Below, one piece after another: positions 39,344 to 49,127 of a stretch of 64,000 nt of DNA. Within the stretch, counting starts at the first letter, position 1, and the number at the start of each line of letters is the position of its first letter. The translations under genes were made by a program, and so were the position numbers. The notes beneath the pieces are model-generated. The model was not told the origin of the DNA. It did not search any database and worked only from the letters and a program-made list of their open reading frames with translations. Source of the DNA: Stentor coeruleus (lineage: Eukaryota > Ciliophora > Heterotrichea > Heterotrichida > Stentoridae); assembly GCA_001970955.1 (NCBI GenBank), contig MPUH01000153.1:1-64000 (forward strand). The letters run 5' to 3'.

Positions 39344-41368
39344 TTATTCGCTAATAAATGCTTGACGGATTGGGTTTGGGTCTGGGTCTGCATTATCTAA
39401 CTCTCTTATACAAGCATCTCTAAGCTCTTGACGAGTTTTTATATCAGAAAGTAATAAAGTACTCTGAGTTGTCATATTAGATCCTGATTCACCAAAGCTA
39501 GAAATTGCTTTTTGAATATCAGATTGACTAGCTGAGTTGATATCAACAGCACGTGGGATAATAACTTCAAAATCCCCAAGAATTTTCACTTTCTTTTTGC
39601 CATCTTTTTCCAGTTTATTAAGCATATTTTTTTTCAGCTTCTTTAATGTGCTTTCCCTCTTTATAGCAAAACCTAGTAGGCTAGTCTTATCTCCAGGGTA
39701 GAAATTATCGAGTATTTTTACAAAAGCATCAGCATCTATAGAAAACCCTTCACAAAGAGTTTCTGCTAAATACGCATAACGATTTTTAAATTTTGTTAAT
39801 ATAGTATAATCTCCTATAATCGTACGGCCATCTTCAAAAGCTAACAGTTTTTCAAATTTATCATCTGCGAAAATACCTACAGAAATCCCACCAGACAATA
39901 TAAAAATAAGTTCATCAATAATACTATCTTGTTTATAAATATACTCCCCTTGGATAAATCTTCTAGGCTGAAGATGAGGAATAATTTTAAGGTAGATTTT
40001 AGATCCTGCAAAATAGTATTTGTAATTGTATATGAAATCAGAAAACAAATTTTCTATTATTGTATTATAAATATCATCTGATAATTCTGAAACATACATT
40101 TGGTTTATACTAATAAGATCTTCAGGAGAACTTGCTTCCCAATGGTTTTTGGCAAGGTATTTAAGCCTGTCTTTTTGAGAATAGTATTCAAAATGATTGA
40201 GTATTTTTTGACGCATTTTTGTATCTAAAGTTCCATAAAGAGATTCAAGTTGTTTAATCCATACTGTTAATTCACTGACTATATCATATGATGAATTTGA
40301 GTCAATATAATAACTTATAGCGTTATTAAAATTACCCATGATTACAGCGAACATAGCCACACCGAAAAGCATGATAACAGATAAAAGGCCCATTTCATAT
40401 ACATTTTTCGGTAAATAATCCCCATAACCTATTGTTGCAATGGTTGTAAGCATAAAATAACTTGATCTTAGAGCGATATCTTTCCCATAAAGTCCTTCAA
40501 ATTTTGAGTCATTTTCAAAAGAACCGTCATCAATTTCTTCTTTTGATGAACTGTATTTATAATTCTTGACGATACCTTGGAACCAATACCAGAAGCACCC
40601 AAAAAAATAGACTATAAAAACAATAACAATAAAAAGTTTTACTAATGATGCGATAATCCTTGCTTTATATGTATAAGTGATTTTACCATTTTTCTCTCTT
40701 TTGCCAAAACTGAAATATGTAAGTAAATAACTCATACCATTTCCATCAGTGATATTCAACACATCTGGTAGTTTAAATAACCTAAACATCCTCAATAAGT
40801 ACTCAGCCATTTCATATCCTCCACTTCTTAATGGCAAAATCGCTGCTAAATCCAAAATAAACCAACCTTTTGCATATCTTTTCGCTATTCTTCTAAACTC
40901 TTTTATCGACTTATTCTTTTTATCATGTTGCTCTGTAAAAAACTTCAATATTATATCAACTATAAAAATACTCCAACAAATTATGTCAAAAACCAGAATT
41001 ATTCCTTTAGGGTTTTCATATGCGAGGAAAAATAAAGTTGTTATAATATTATAAGTCAGAACAATTTCCATAAGAATCGACCAAAACTTATAGAATTTGT
41101 GAGATTTTTTTATAAAAAACTTTCTGTAAAGTCCTTTGATTTTCATAACCGTGAGCTTTTGCATAATCTTCACTGATGAAAATTTGAATTTTTGCTCAGT
41201 GTTTTTAGAAGTATTGTTTAACTGAGTATTAGATATATATTGGTTATAACTTATAGGTGTTATAGTCTTTCCAAGAATGATATCTGAGAATTCATCTTTT
41301 TGAGTGGGGTTTTCTTGTATTAACATGTTGTCAGGCATATCAGGTATATCAAGCTCTTCTACTTTCAT
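39344..41368 (-). CDS. Voltage/cyclic-nucleotide-type K+ channel (CNG/EAG/HCN family)
   Basis: A 674-residue six-helix channel. S1 begins near residue 97. The S4 region (RSGGYEMAEYLLRMFRLFKLPD) has few regular charges, so voltage sensing may be weak. The selectivity filter is TIGYGDY (residues 312-318), diagnostic for potassium. A C-linker and a cyclic-nucleotide-binding-like fold occupy about 440-560. Its phosphate-binding cassette reads GDYTILTKFKNRYAY, lacking the usual FGE...RTA, so cNMP binding is doubtful, as in EAG channels. Such channels set membrane potential for ciliary and contractile responses in ciliates. Confidence 0.93.
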   Translation of the reverse strand: MKVEELDIPDMPDNMLIQENPTQKDEFSDIILGKTITPISYNQYISNTQLNNTSKNTEQKFKFSSVKIMQKLTVMKIKGLYRKFFIKKSHKFYKFWSILMEIVLTYNIITTLFFLAYENPKGIILVFDIICWSIFIVDIILKFFTEQHDKKNKSIKEFRRIAKRYAKGWFILDLAAILPLRSGGYEMAEYLLRMFRLFKLPDVLNITDGNGMSYLLTYFSFGKREKNGKITYTYKARIIASLVKLFIVIVFIVYFFGCFWYWFQGIVKNYKYSSSKEEIDDGSFENDSKFEGLYGKDIALRSSYFMLTTIATIGYGDYLPKNVYEMGLLSVIMLFGVAMFAVIMGNFNNAISYYIDSNSSYDIVSELTVWIKQLESLYGTLDTKMRQKILNHFEYYSQKDRLKYLAKNHWEASSPEDLISINQMYVSELSDDIYNTIIENLFSDFIYNYKYYFAGSKIYLKIIPHLQPRRFIQGEYIYKQDSIIDELIFILSGGISVGIFADDKFEKLLAFEDGRTIIGDYTILTKFKNRYAYLAETLCEGFSIDADAFVKILDNFYPGDKTSLLGFAIKRESTLKKLKKNMLNKLEKDGKKKVKILGDFEVIIPRAVDINSASQSDIQKAISSFGESGSNMTTQSTLLLSDIKTRQELRDACIRELDNADPDPNPIRQAFISE

Positions 41369-42053
41369 ATATTAATAATATTATATTAAAGTTTTTATGA
41401 TAGATTTCTGGTTAAATAATAGAATTTATGTGTTGAATTATTTGAATACATTTTTGGGAGAAAATGTGTAAATTTAGAATTAAGGAAATTCGATTAAGTT
41501 TTTGGATGAAGATTTTTAGGCAAGTTATAAGAATTATAAGAGATTGATTTATTAATTTGACTGTATTATGTAAGGTATGGATTTAATTACTTATGTTTTA
41601 ATAAATATAAAATATTAGAGTTGTAAATATAAGTTATTGATAGAGATTTGAACCTTAGAGTATATAAATACTATTCGATTTATTGAAAATATGTACTGTT
41701 TGTAGAGTTAAGGATAGTAACTGTAAAAAAATGTTTTTGGTGCTAAGGTGTTCTGGTTCCATCATACTTAAAAAAAATTTGCATTTTGATTTTAGCATTC
41801 AGGTTGGGAATTACCGCTAATTTATATCAAATTATTCCCAAGCATATTTCTCTGAGTATAAGCAAAACAACTTCCTAATAAAAACCTTATCTAACTCTCA
41901 GCCTTAAATTTATTATTTAAATGAAATCTAAGCAATCCACATTTTAAAAAATACCTTCAAGATTATATTCTTTTTCTTCTTTATCTCATATCTATATTTA
42001 TAATAATCAAAGCAATAATTTTAGTTATTTTCATTATAAAGTATATTATATAC
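41369..42053. other. Intergenic between divergent genes, skew reversal
   Basis: No gene. The half next to the minus gene is C-poor on the plus strand; from about 41800 it becomes C-rich and G-poor toward the plus gene. The switch marks the boundary of the two promoters. Confidence 0.5.
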
Positions 42054-43349
42054 ATGGCATTAAGTAAACCTAATATATCAGAAAAGTTCATTTTACTAGA
42101 AGGGCATTCTTCGAAAATCAATTCAGGTTTTATTACTCCAGATAGTAAATATATAGTCACTTGTGCAGGGTCAGGGACAGTAGGTAATCCAGATAACACA
42201 ATCCGAATATGGTCTTTAATCACTATGACCCAAGAAGCAATTTTATATGGCCATAAAGACCGTGTAATATCCTTATGCTATAACCCTGATTCCCACACAA
42301 TAATATCAGCTTCATACGACTCTAAAATTATGTTTTGGGATTTTTATACAAGGTCACTGAGTGCTCAAATTTGCCCTATTCCTGACAAGCATATTATGTG
42401 TATCCAGCTTTCCCCAAAAAGAAATTTTTTAGCTATATCATATAGAAACTCATCAATTTTTATATGGGATCTAAAAACTTCAATAATAAAAGCCACTCTT
42501 GAAGTATCCAATATCAACTACTCAGGCATAAACAAAATGGCTTTCAGTACAAAAAATACAATATTTTTACTAGTTGGATACAATAAACTAGCTGCCGGAA
42601 ACATAAAAACTCAAAACGTGAAGTTTTTTAAATGCCCAATATATGGAGATTCAAGTTTCTGTCTTAGCAAAGATAAGAAATCTGTGATCTTCAGCCAAAA
42701 AAATGATTTAATTATTTGGGACATACAAAATAATATAAGCAAATATAAACTTAAAGAACATAAATATTCTATAATATCAACAAACATCCTAAAATCTAAT
42801 GGGAATATTATAACAAGTTCAATATTCGCCACAATAATCTGGGATTATGAAAGTATGAAAAAGCTCAAAATGATTGACCATACTGGGAATATTATTAACA
42901 TAAGTGATGATTCTAGATTTTTACTTATGAGTTTTGGTAAAGGTATTAGAGTCTATGATATGGAAATGGGTTATAATTTAGATATGTTTGGGGTACACAA
43001 TTGGCCTATTTATGCTGCTATTGATATGCCAATATATGATTTTTCTATAACTATTGCTTTTGATCAAATATTAAAGGTCTGGAAAATGCCAGAAAGGAAA
43101 CTTGTTTATGAAATTATGTATAAAAATGAATGCATAAATAGTATTTGTTTATCAAAATCGAAAAATTATTTAATATTAGGGTCTAATATTGGCAAAATAC
43201 ATGTATTGAATAATAAAAGTATATATGAAACTATAGGGAGAGGAATTAATCCTTGTGTATTTAAACCAGATCCTGAGAGAAGTGAAAATTATGCTCCTAA
43301 AGATATTGCTATTGAGGTATATGAAGGGTTAGTAAAGATGAAACTTTAA
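42054..43349 (+). CDS. WD40 repeat protein
   Basis: A 431-residue protein made almost wholly of WD40 repeats (LEGHSSKINSGFITPDSKYI, NTIRIWSL, GHKDRVISLCYNPDSHTIIS, SKIMFWDF, SIFIWDL, LIIWDIQN). Probably one seven- or eight-blade propeller. The early repeats are canonical and the later ones degenerate. Its style resembles the propeller part of the channel fusion at 28720-32358, but it has no membrane region. Partner and role unknown. Confidence 0.85.
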   Translation: MALSKPNISEKFILLEGHSSKINSGFITPDSKYIVTCAGSGTVGNPDNTIRIWSLITMTQEAILYGHKDRVISLCYNPDSHTIISASYDSKIMFWDFYTRSLSAQICPIPDKHIMCIQLSPKRNFLAISYRNSSIFIWDLKTSIIKATLEVSNINYSGINKMAFSTKNTIFLLVGYNKLAAGNIKTQNVKFFKCPIYGDSSFCLSKDKKSVIFSQKNDLIIWDIQNNISKYKLKEHKYSIISTNILKSNGNIITSSIFATIIWDYESMKKLKMIDHTGNIINISDDSRFLLMSFGKGIRVYDMEMGYNLDMFGVHNWPIYAAIDMPIYDFSITIAFDQILKVWKMPERKLVYEIMYKNECINSICLSKSKNYLILGSNIGKIHVLNNKSIYETIGRGINPCVFKPDPERSENYAPKDIAIEVYEGLVKMKL

Positions 43350-43648
43350 TTAATATTTGACTAGCAATTAAACATAAGACTATAAAATTTTATATCATAA
43401 TAATATCAACATAAATCCTATCCTTAAATAGAATAACTCAAATTACAAAAACTAAATCTCTTATTATCTTTGAATTTTTCATAGTAAAATAATAATAATT
43501 TCCATAGCCTCACAATCTCATTATCAATTTTTATCTTATAAAAATCAAACTTCAAAACACAAAAATTATATTTTATATTCAAAAACGCATCATCCAATAT
43601 CTCATTTATCTAAAAATATCCCAAGTAAAAATGACTGTTAATATTTAA

Positions 43649-44476
43649 ATGTCACTAGCAATTTATATACTAGGAGTACTAAGCCTTCACCTAGTTTTAG
43701 GCTTTGATCATCTTTCAGTTCAATCAAAATTCTCATCAATTCTTGAAAATCTTGAATCCCTTGAATCATCATCTAAATCCACTTCCAGATCCATTCAATC
43801 TTATTGCGATTGCCAATTATCAAAATCTGAGTCATCAATATCCCAAATCTCCCAACAAATATCTGACACATCATTTAAATTATCATCAGTCACAATGCCC
43901 AAACTCATGCAACGAAGGTTTAGGAAAATGGATGTTGAGGAAAAAATGGACCTTAACCGCAAAGAGAGATCAGAAAATTCATTTCTTTCTAATCAAGTAA
44001 ACAATCATGTTGAAAGTCAAAAACAAGGAATAAATGATTTGATTAATGAAATTCAAGGGTCTTCAGTGTTTGGACACTTGGAATCAAATTTAAACAATCT
44101 TATCAACCTTCTTGGAAAACATAAAAATGGTTTTGATGCTGTTGATGAAAGATTAGAAGCATTATTTGTTCAATTTAGGAATGAGTACACTGGAGCTACA
44201 CCTTTTATTATAGATTTAGAAGCTGAAGTTGATGAACTTAATGAGAAACTTGGTGAGCTTAAAGATGAACTTAAGGATGCAGAAGAAGAGCATCAACTGT
44301 TTAAAGATTGGTGTAAGGTACAGAAAAAAGAATTAGATGAGGTTATTAATATGCATGAGATTCAAAGCAAATCAGGAAAACTTTTTGATCAAGTGTTGAT
44401 TGATTTAGATGGTGAACTAGCAGATTATGTTATACAAAGAGTACAAGAGTCATTGAATAAGCTTAATAATGAGTAA
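43649..44476 (+). CDS. Secreted coiled-coil protein, possibly granule matrix
   Basis: A 275-residue protein. A signal peptide covers about residues 1-19 (MSLAIYILGVLSLHLVLG). The mature part is Ser-rich, then strongly helical: heptads around residues 25-70 and 120-270, including ELNEKLGELKDELKDAEEEH. It has only a few Cys. This architecture fits ciliate extrusome matrix (trichocyst-type) proteins, which are secretory coiled coils, but no specific motif proves that. Alternative: a generic secreted structural protein. Confidence 0.75.
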   Translation: MSLAIYILGVLSLHLVLGFDHLSVQSKFSSILENLESLESSSKSTSRSIQSYCDCQLSKSESSISQISQQISDTSFKLSSVTMPKLMQRRFRKMDVEEKMDLNRKERSENSFLSNQVNNHVESQKQGINDLINEIQGSSVFGHLESNLNNLINLLGKHKNGFDAVDERLEALFVQFRNEYTGATPFIIDLEAEVDELNEKLGELKDELKDAEEEHQLFKDWCKVQKKELDEVINMHEIQSKSGKLFDQVLIDLDGELADYVIQRVQESLNKLNNE

Positions 44477-44735
44477 GTATATATTTGGTTGATTATAAGT
44501 TTTATATAGAATATAAAATGAAAACACACAAAAAATGTTATTACCCCGCTTAGATTATGCAAAGTAAGTTTTTCATATTAGAACCATACAAGAATAACAC
44601 GATACTTTATGTTTTTTCAGGGAGAAAATATAAAATTTATAACTTTTTCAGAGAAGATGACACGTAATCTATTAAAAAAACTACGAATTCCATATAATTT
44701 TATAAAGTGTAGGATAATAAATTCTAGATAATTCT

Positions 44736-46106
44736 ATGAAGTGGGTTATTTATCTATCAATATTGTATCTAGCTTACTCAAAGACCTATTACGAGATGCT
44801 GGGTGTTGCCCGTGATGCTGATGAAAAAGTAATCAAAAAAGCATTTAAAAAAGTAAGTCTCGAGCATCATCCAGACCGATCAGGTTCAAACTCAAATTCA
44901 GGTAATTATTTCAAAGAACTATCTCATGCTTACGAAGTTCTCATCGACCCAGAAAAGCGTGAAATTTACGATTACTGTGGCGAAGACTGCATAATCAATG
45001 GGATGAATTACCAGCTTGACTTTATCAAAGATTGTTATTTTGGCAATAAAAACCCTAACATGTTTTATCATACTCATCTTTTTTATGATGATACAGCAGT
45101 TATTGAACTTAATGATCATAATATAAAAAGTTTATATCGAAGAAATGAAATCTGGCTTGTCCAATTTTATGGACCAAGATGTCGAACTTCAAGGGATTTT
45201 GTTGGTGAATGGATTTCTTTAGCAAATCGTTTATCTGGTATTGTTAAAGTTGCAGCAGTAAATTGTGATGAAAATGAAAATATATGCACAGAATATAATA
45301 TAAAAAAATATTCACCGATAATTGTTTTTTCTGAAAGCACTATAATAGATCATGAATTCTATCAAGGTGAACGTTCAGCTGATAAAATGACAGAGTTTGC
45401 GATTTCCCGTGTTCAAGGATTTTTAAGGTATGTTAATTCTAATAACATAGACGAATTTTTACAATCAGAACCAACACAAGTTAAAGTTTTATGTTTTACT
45501 AATACAAAAGAATGTCCTGCTCTTATAAAAGCTGTAAGTCGTGAGTTTAAAGGTCAAGTTCTGTTTGGAGAAGTTAGGATTAGTGATAAAGACTTAGTTG
45601 AGAAATATAAAGTTACAAGTTTCCCATCGCTGTATTTTGTTTGTATAAATGAGTTTGAAAAATATAATGAAAGTTTACAGAGGAATTATATTGAAAATTG
45701 GATATTCAAACTTATTGATAGTCATAAAGTATTGGTTTTTGCTAGGGAACTTAATAGAAGTTTATATGCAACTGGGTTTTGTAATCCATCAGATTCAAAA
45801 TTTTGTGTTTTATGCTTTGATCCAAGTAATGAGGAAAAGGGGATACTTGATGAGTTGGCTAGAGAGTTTGAAAATGATCCGGTGAATGTTTTTTGGATGA
45901 GTCAGAACAAGTATCAAGGGTTTTATTCAGCTTTTGAAGAGAAGTGTGTGATTTATAGAGGGAAAAAACAGAAATTTATGAAATTAGAATGTGGGATGGA
46001 TCATGGATGCTATAGGCAGAAAATTCTTGATGCAATTTCAGGACAAGGGATGTTTGTTAGGACGAAATCCCAACCGGAGATCTCAGAAAAAAAGCCAGAT
46101 TTATAG
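44736..46106 (+). CDS. ER J-domain / thioredoxin-fold protein (DNAJC10-like)
   Basis: A 456-residue protein. A signal peptide of about 15 residues is followed by a J domain (about 17-90) with the HPD motif in HHPDRSG, which stimulates Hsp70 ATPase. Thioredoxin-fold segments follow at about 115-225 and 240-340. The first has the expected active-site position in YGPRCRTS, so CxxC has become CxxS; a second redox Cys is absent. The order resembles ERdj5/DNAJC10 or DNAJC16, ER folding factors. With only one Cys it would bind or isomerise rather than reduce substrates. No KDEL-type signal at the end. Confidence 0.87.
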   Translation: MKWVIYLSILYLAYSKTYYEMLGVARDADEKVIKKAFKKVSLEHHPDRSGSNSNSGNYFKELSHAYEVLIDPEKREIYDYCGEDCIINGMNYQLDFIKDCYFGNKNPNMFYHTHLFYDDTAVIELNDHNIKSLYRRNEIWLVQFYGPRCRTSRDFVGEWISLANRLSGIVKVAAVNCDENENICTEYNIKKYSPIIVFSESTIIDHEFYQGERSADKMTEFAISRVQGFLRYVNSNNIDEFLQSEPTQVKVLCFTNTKECPALIKAVSREFKGQVLFGEVRISDKDLVEKYKVTSFPSLYFVCINEFEKYNESLQRNYIENWIFKLIDSHKVLVFARELNRSLYATGFCNPSDSKFCVLCFDPSNEEKGILDELAREFENDPVNVFWMSQNKYQGFYSAFEEKCVIYRGKKQKFMKLECGMDHGCYRQKILDAISGQGMFVRTKSQPEISEKKPDL

Positions 46107-46438
46107 TTTTATATAAGCTAAAAGCGCTTTACTTTATCAATCCTTAATAATTTTTTTCTAATAATGATATTTTTAATATAGTTATCTTTCTTGAAGTATT
46201 TTCTTTATATAAAATTTATGACTTTTATTTGATTATTCTGATTCTAAAAGCGCTTTTTTACATGTATATTTTTTTAGGCTATTATTTTTTTAATTATTAT
46301 TATCTTATGAGTGGCAAAGATAGTTTGCTTATATTGGATACCAAGTCGAATAAGCTGCCCATCACAATCATTACTGTTTTTAAAAGTAAACTTACTGTGA
46401 AAAAATATAAAATTCCTTAAAAAACTAACTAATTCTAC
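46107..46438. other. Convergent intergenic spacer
   Basis: Holds two copies of a 10-12 bp palindrome around AAAGCGCTTT (46131-46140 and 46247-46258), and a short frame from ATG 46307 (MSGKDSLLILDTKSNK, 37 residues) that I cannot support as a gene. Confidence 0.4.
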
Positions 46439-49074
46439 TTAACTAAACTCTATAGCCTCACATGCTTTTCTAATAACCTCAGAATTCTTACAATTCCTCA
46501 TATTTTTCCTCACACTTTTCCAATATTTCCCTTTACTTATCCTTTGATAATCAGCTCTCCCAAGTATTTCTTCTGCTTTATCCAATTCCCCAATTTTCTT
46601 TTCCATACTATAATAAAAAACCCACACATCTCCAACATTTTTCCCTTTAACTAAAGCTTTTTCATACCATCCTCTTGATCTAGCAAGTTTTCTTTCCTTT
46701 TCAAATAACCTAGCAATAGCTAATAATAAATACGGTTCATCAGGACAATGTTCTAAAGCTAAAGCAATACGTGTTTTTTTTTCTTTAGGCTCACTTATCT
46801 CAATTGCTTTAGCCCAAAGTTTTCCATTTGTTTTACATACCTGAAGTGCTTGGTTCATAATAATTTCCCCAGCTTTTTTATTCCCTTTTTCCAGTTCAAA
46901 ACATATAGAAGCCAAATAAACACAAGGGTCTTTAGATAAATTCCTTCCTTTTTCAAGAACATATCTTGCTTTTAGAATGTTTCCAGCTTTTTCTTCTTGT
47001 TCTGCAAGGATTACCCATAATCTTCCTGCATTTGCCATAGTTAAACATGCATCTTTGACAATTTTTGTACATTGTTCTTCTGATAAAACAGACCCAATAA
47101 GCTTATAAAGATATATACAGTCAGGGAAATCTTTAATTCCTTTTATAAGTATAGTTTTAGCTTGGTCTTGATTACCCATTAATATATAAAACTCACAGCT
47201 TATTCTGATAATATCGCGGCAATAACATTTTTCTTGACCAGTTTTTATAACGTTTTCTGCATCGACGTAATTGAAAAGATCCATAAAAATTTTATAAGAT
47301 ATTATGTAGATCTGGGTTTTTCTAGGAAATGCTTCAACTGCTCGGAAAAATACAGGGATTTTGTCAGTTTCAAGGGAGATTTCTAAGTATTTCCCCCATA
47401 GTTTCCCTGAAATTTTATATTTTTCACAAGCATCCTGAAGGACGTTTTTTTCTTCCTCGGATTTCTGTTCATGTTCAAAAGCCCAGGCCGCTTTCCATAA
47501 GGGTTTTAAATCTTGAGAATTTTCTAAAGCTATTTGATAGAAAAACCTCGCTGAAATTGGACAATTTTCGTTTTTGAGTCTGAGGAAAATTTCGAGCCAT
47601 GATTTTCCTTTGTTGTCATTATCGATATTTGTTAATAGCGTGTTTTTTAATATGGATTTTGCAGTTAGAGGACTTGAAGCTTTTTCACATATTATAGCTT
47701 CGGAAATCCAAAGTTCTTTATTGATTTCTACGCCACTAGTATTTAAAGTTTTTATTCCACGTTTTATAAGTTCATTAACATTTTGTAGGTTTCCTTGGGC
47801 TTCTTCAAGTTTTGATGCAGATATCCATATAAGAGGTTCACATGGTAATTGCTTTCGGGCATTATTTAGAGTTTTTCTCGCATCTTTATAAGTCTCAAGT
47901 TTAGCTAAAGCTAGCCAGAGGTCAAGAGAATGAGGAGCGCAAAGAACAGCTTTTTCAAGGTATTTTTTAGCTTCTTGTTCTGGGCTTAAGGAAATCAATT
48001 CTTTCCATATCTTAACACTTTCTGAGTTAATTTCAAGAGCTTTTTTCAATGTCTTGACTTTAAGTTCTATATCAGATTCCTTACTAGCCAAACTCAACCA
48101 GATTTTTACTGATTTCGGTAGTATCGTCGTAGCTTTCATCAACACCTGCTTTGCTTTTTCTGCACCCTCAAGCCTTGCTGCTTCAATCCAAATATCCTCA
48201 GAATCCGGGCATTTAATACAAGCTTCCTGAAGCACAGCCTTAGCCGCTTTAACATTACAATCCTTTTCTTCAATACGACTAGCCGCAAGCCAAGCATGTG
48301 CTTGTGTAGGATTTGAATTAACTAACGACCTTAAAAGCCCACGTAATTTTTTCAAATCTTGTATTTCTTGACTATTAGAATCCATACTATCTAATTGTGT
48401 CAAATAACCTAAAGGATTTACTGATTGAAAATTCCCAAGACCAGTCCCAGAATTGCTTATTGAACTTGATAATAAAGCTTCTCTAGCATTATTTGTTATA
48501 GATGTCATCCCAGAGACCATTTCATTATCTTTAAATGCACTGACTATAACACTATCAGATGTTGGCAAAAAGTTTAATTTTTTAGTTTTCTTCTTTACAT
48601 GTGATTTTACTTCTGGAATGCTTGACCATTGATCTATATTAGTATTACAAAGGTACCATCAGTGATTGTTAATAGCTCTTGTTTTACATCAGCCAAAATC
48701 TCTCCTGCTGTTATTTCTCTACGTTTTTCTGGTTTTTTAATAGAACTTTGACTGTATCTTTTTCTTCTTTCATCCATATAATTTTGTATTTCATCATATG
48801 CTTTATCAGCTTCAAGGTCTTCAGTTTCAACTGTTACTGACCGAAATGGTTTATCATTATATCCCATCCATTTATCAAACATATCGCTTTGAAGGTCTTC
48901 TTTATCATGTTCATGACCTCTAGTTCCAGATGTTGGGCTGTATATAAATTACTTTAATTTCCCATCAGCAATACCAATATCAGATCTTGTAAAAAATGGT
49001 ACTGCCCCACGACCTACCCCAGGTACATAATTAGCTGGTCTAGGAGGAAATTTGGGTTTCTTGAAAATATCCAT
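46439..49074 (-). CDS. PRPF6: Pre-mRNA splicing factor PRP6, two introns
   Basis: Core protein of the U4/U6.U5 tri-snRNP. The minus-strand exons are 49074-48953, 48937-48657 and 48633-46439, giving 865 residues (human 941). The N-terminus PANYVPGVGRGAVPFFTRSDIG matches the conserved PRP1/PRP6 start. The middle reads TDDQWSSIPEV against human TEEEWLSIPEV. More than a dozen HAT repeats follow (WLAASRIEEKDCNVKAAKAV, WLALAKLETYKDARKTLNNA). Intron 1 is 15 nt; intron 2 must be 23 nt to keep frame and homology. That the spliceosome's own component carries an odd intron is notable. Confidence 0.95.
48634..48656 (-). other. 23-nt intron with a complete 15-nt intron consensus at its 3' end
   Basis: It begins GTACCTTT; its last 15 nt (GTAATACTAATATAG) are by themselves a perfect match to the other introns, with A at position 10. 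Only removal of all 23 nt restores TDDQWSSIPEV and the frame. Removing just the inner 15 leads to a stop nine codons later. Confidence 0.75.
48938..48952 (-). other. 15-nt intron (PRP6 gene)
   Basis: Minus-strand sequence GTAATTTATATACAG, phase 2, A at position 10. Joins ADGKL-N to PTSGTRGHEHDKED. Confidence 0.9.
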
Positions 49075-49127
49075 TTTTTTTATATATATCAAAAAGTTAT
49101 AAAGTTTCTAATAATAACTAATACTAC

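Noticed and set aside
41636-41680. Possible tRNA T-arm (GGTTCAAATC on the minus strand)
   Set aside because: The flanking five bases do not pair and no acceptor or anticodon stem forms.
46131-46258. Repeated AAAGCGCTTT palindrome as a terminator or binding site
   Set aside because: Only two short copies in AT-rich DNA; chance cannot be excluded.
46229-46420. 63-residue plus-strand frame between two convergent genes
   Set aside because: Hydrophobic, very AT-rich first half and no recognised motif. It lies in a 330-bp spacer where two transcripts end. A 37-residue piece from ATG 46307 looks protein-like but cannot be supported.
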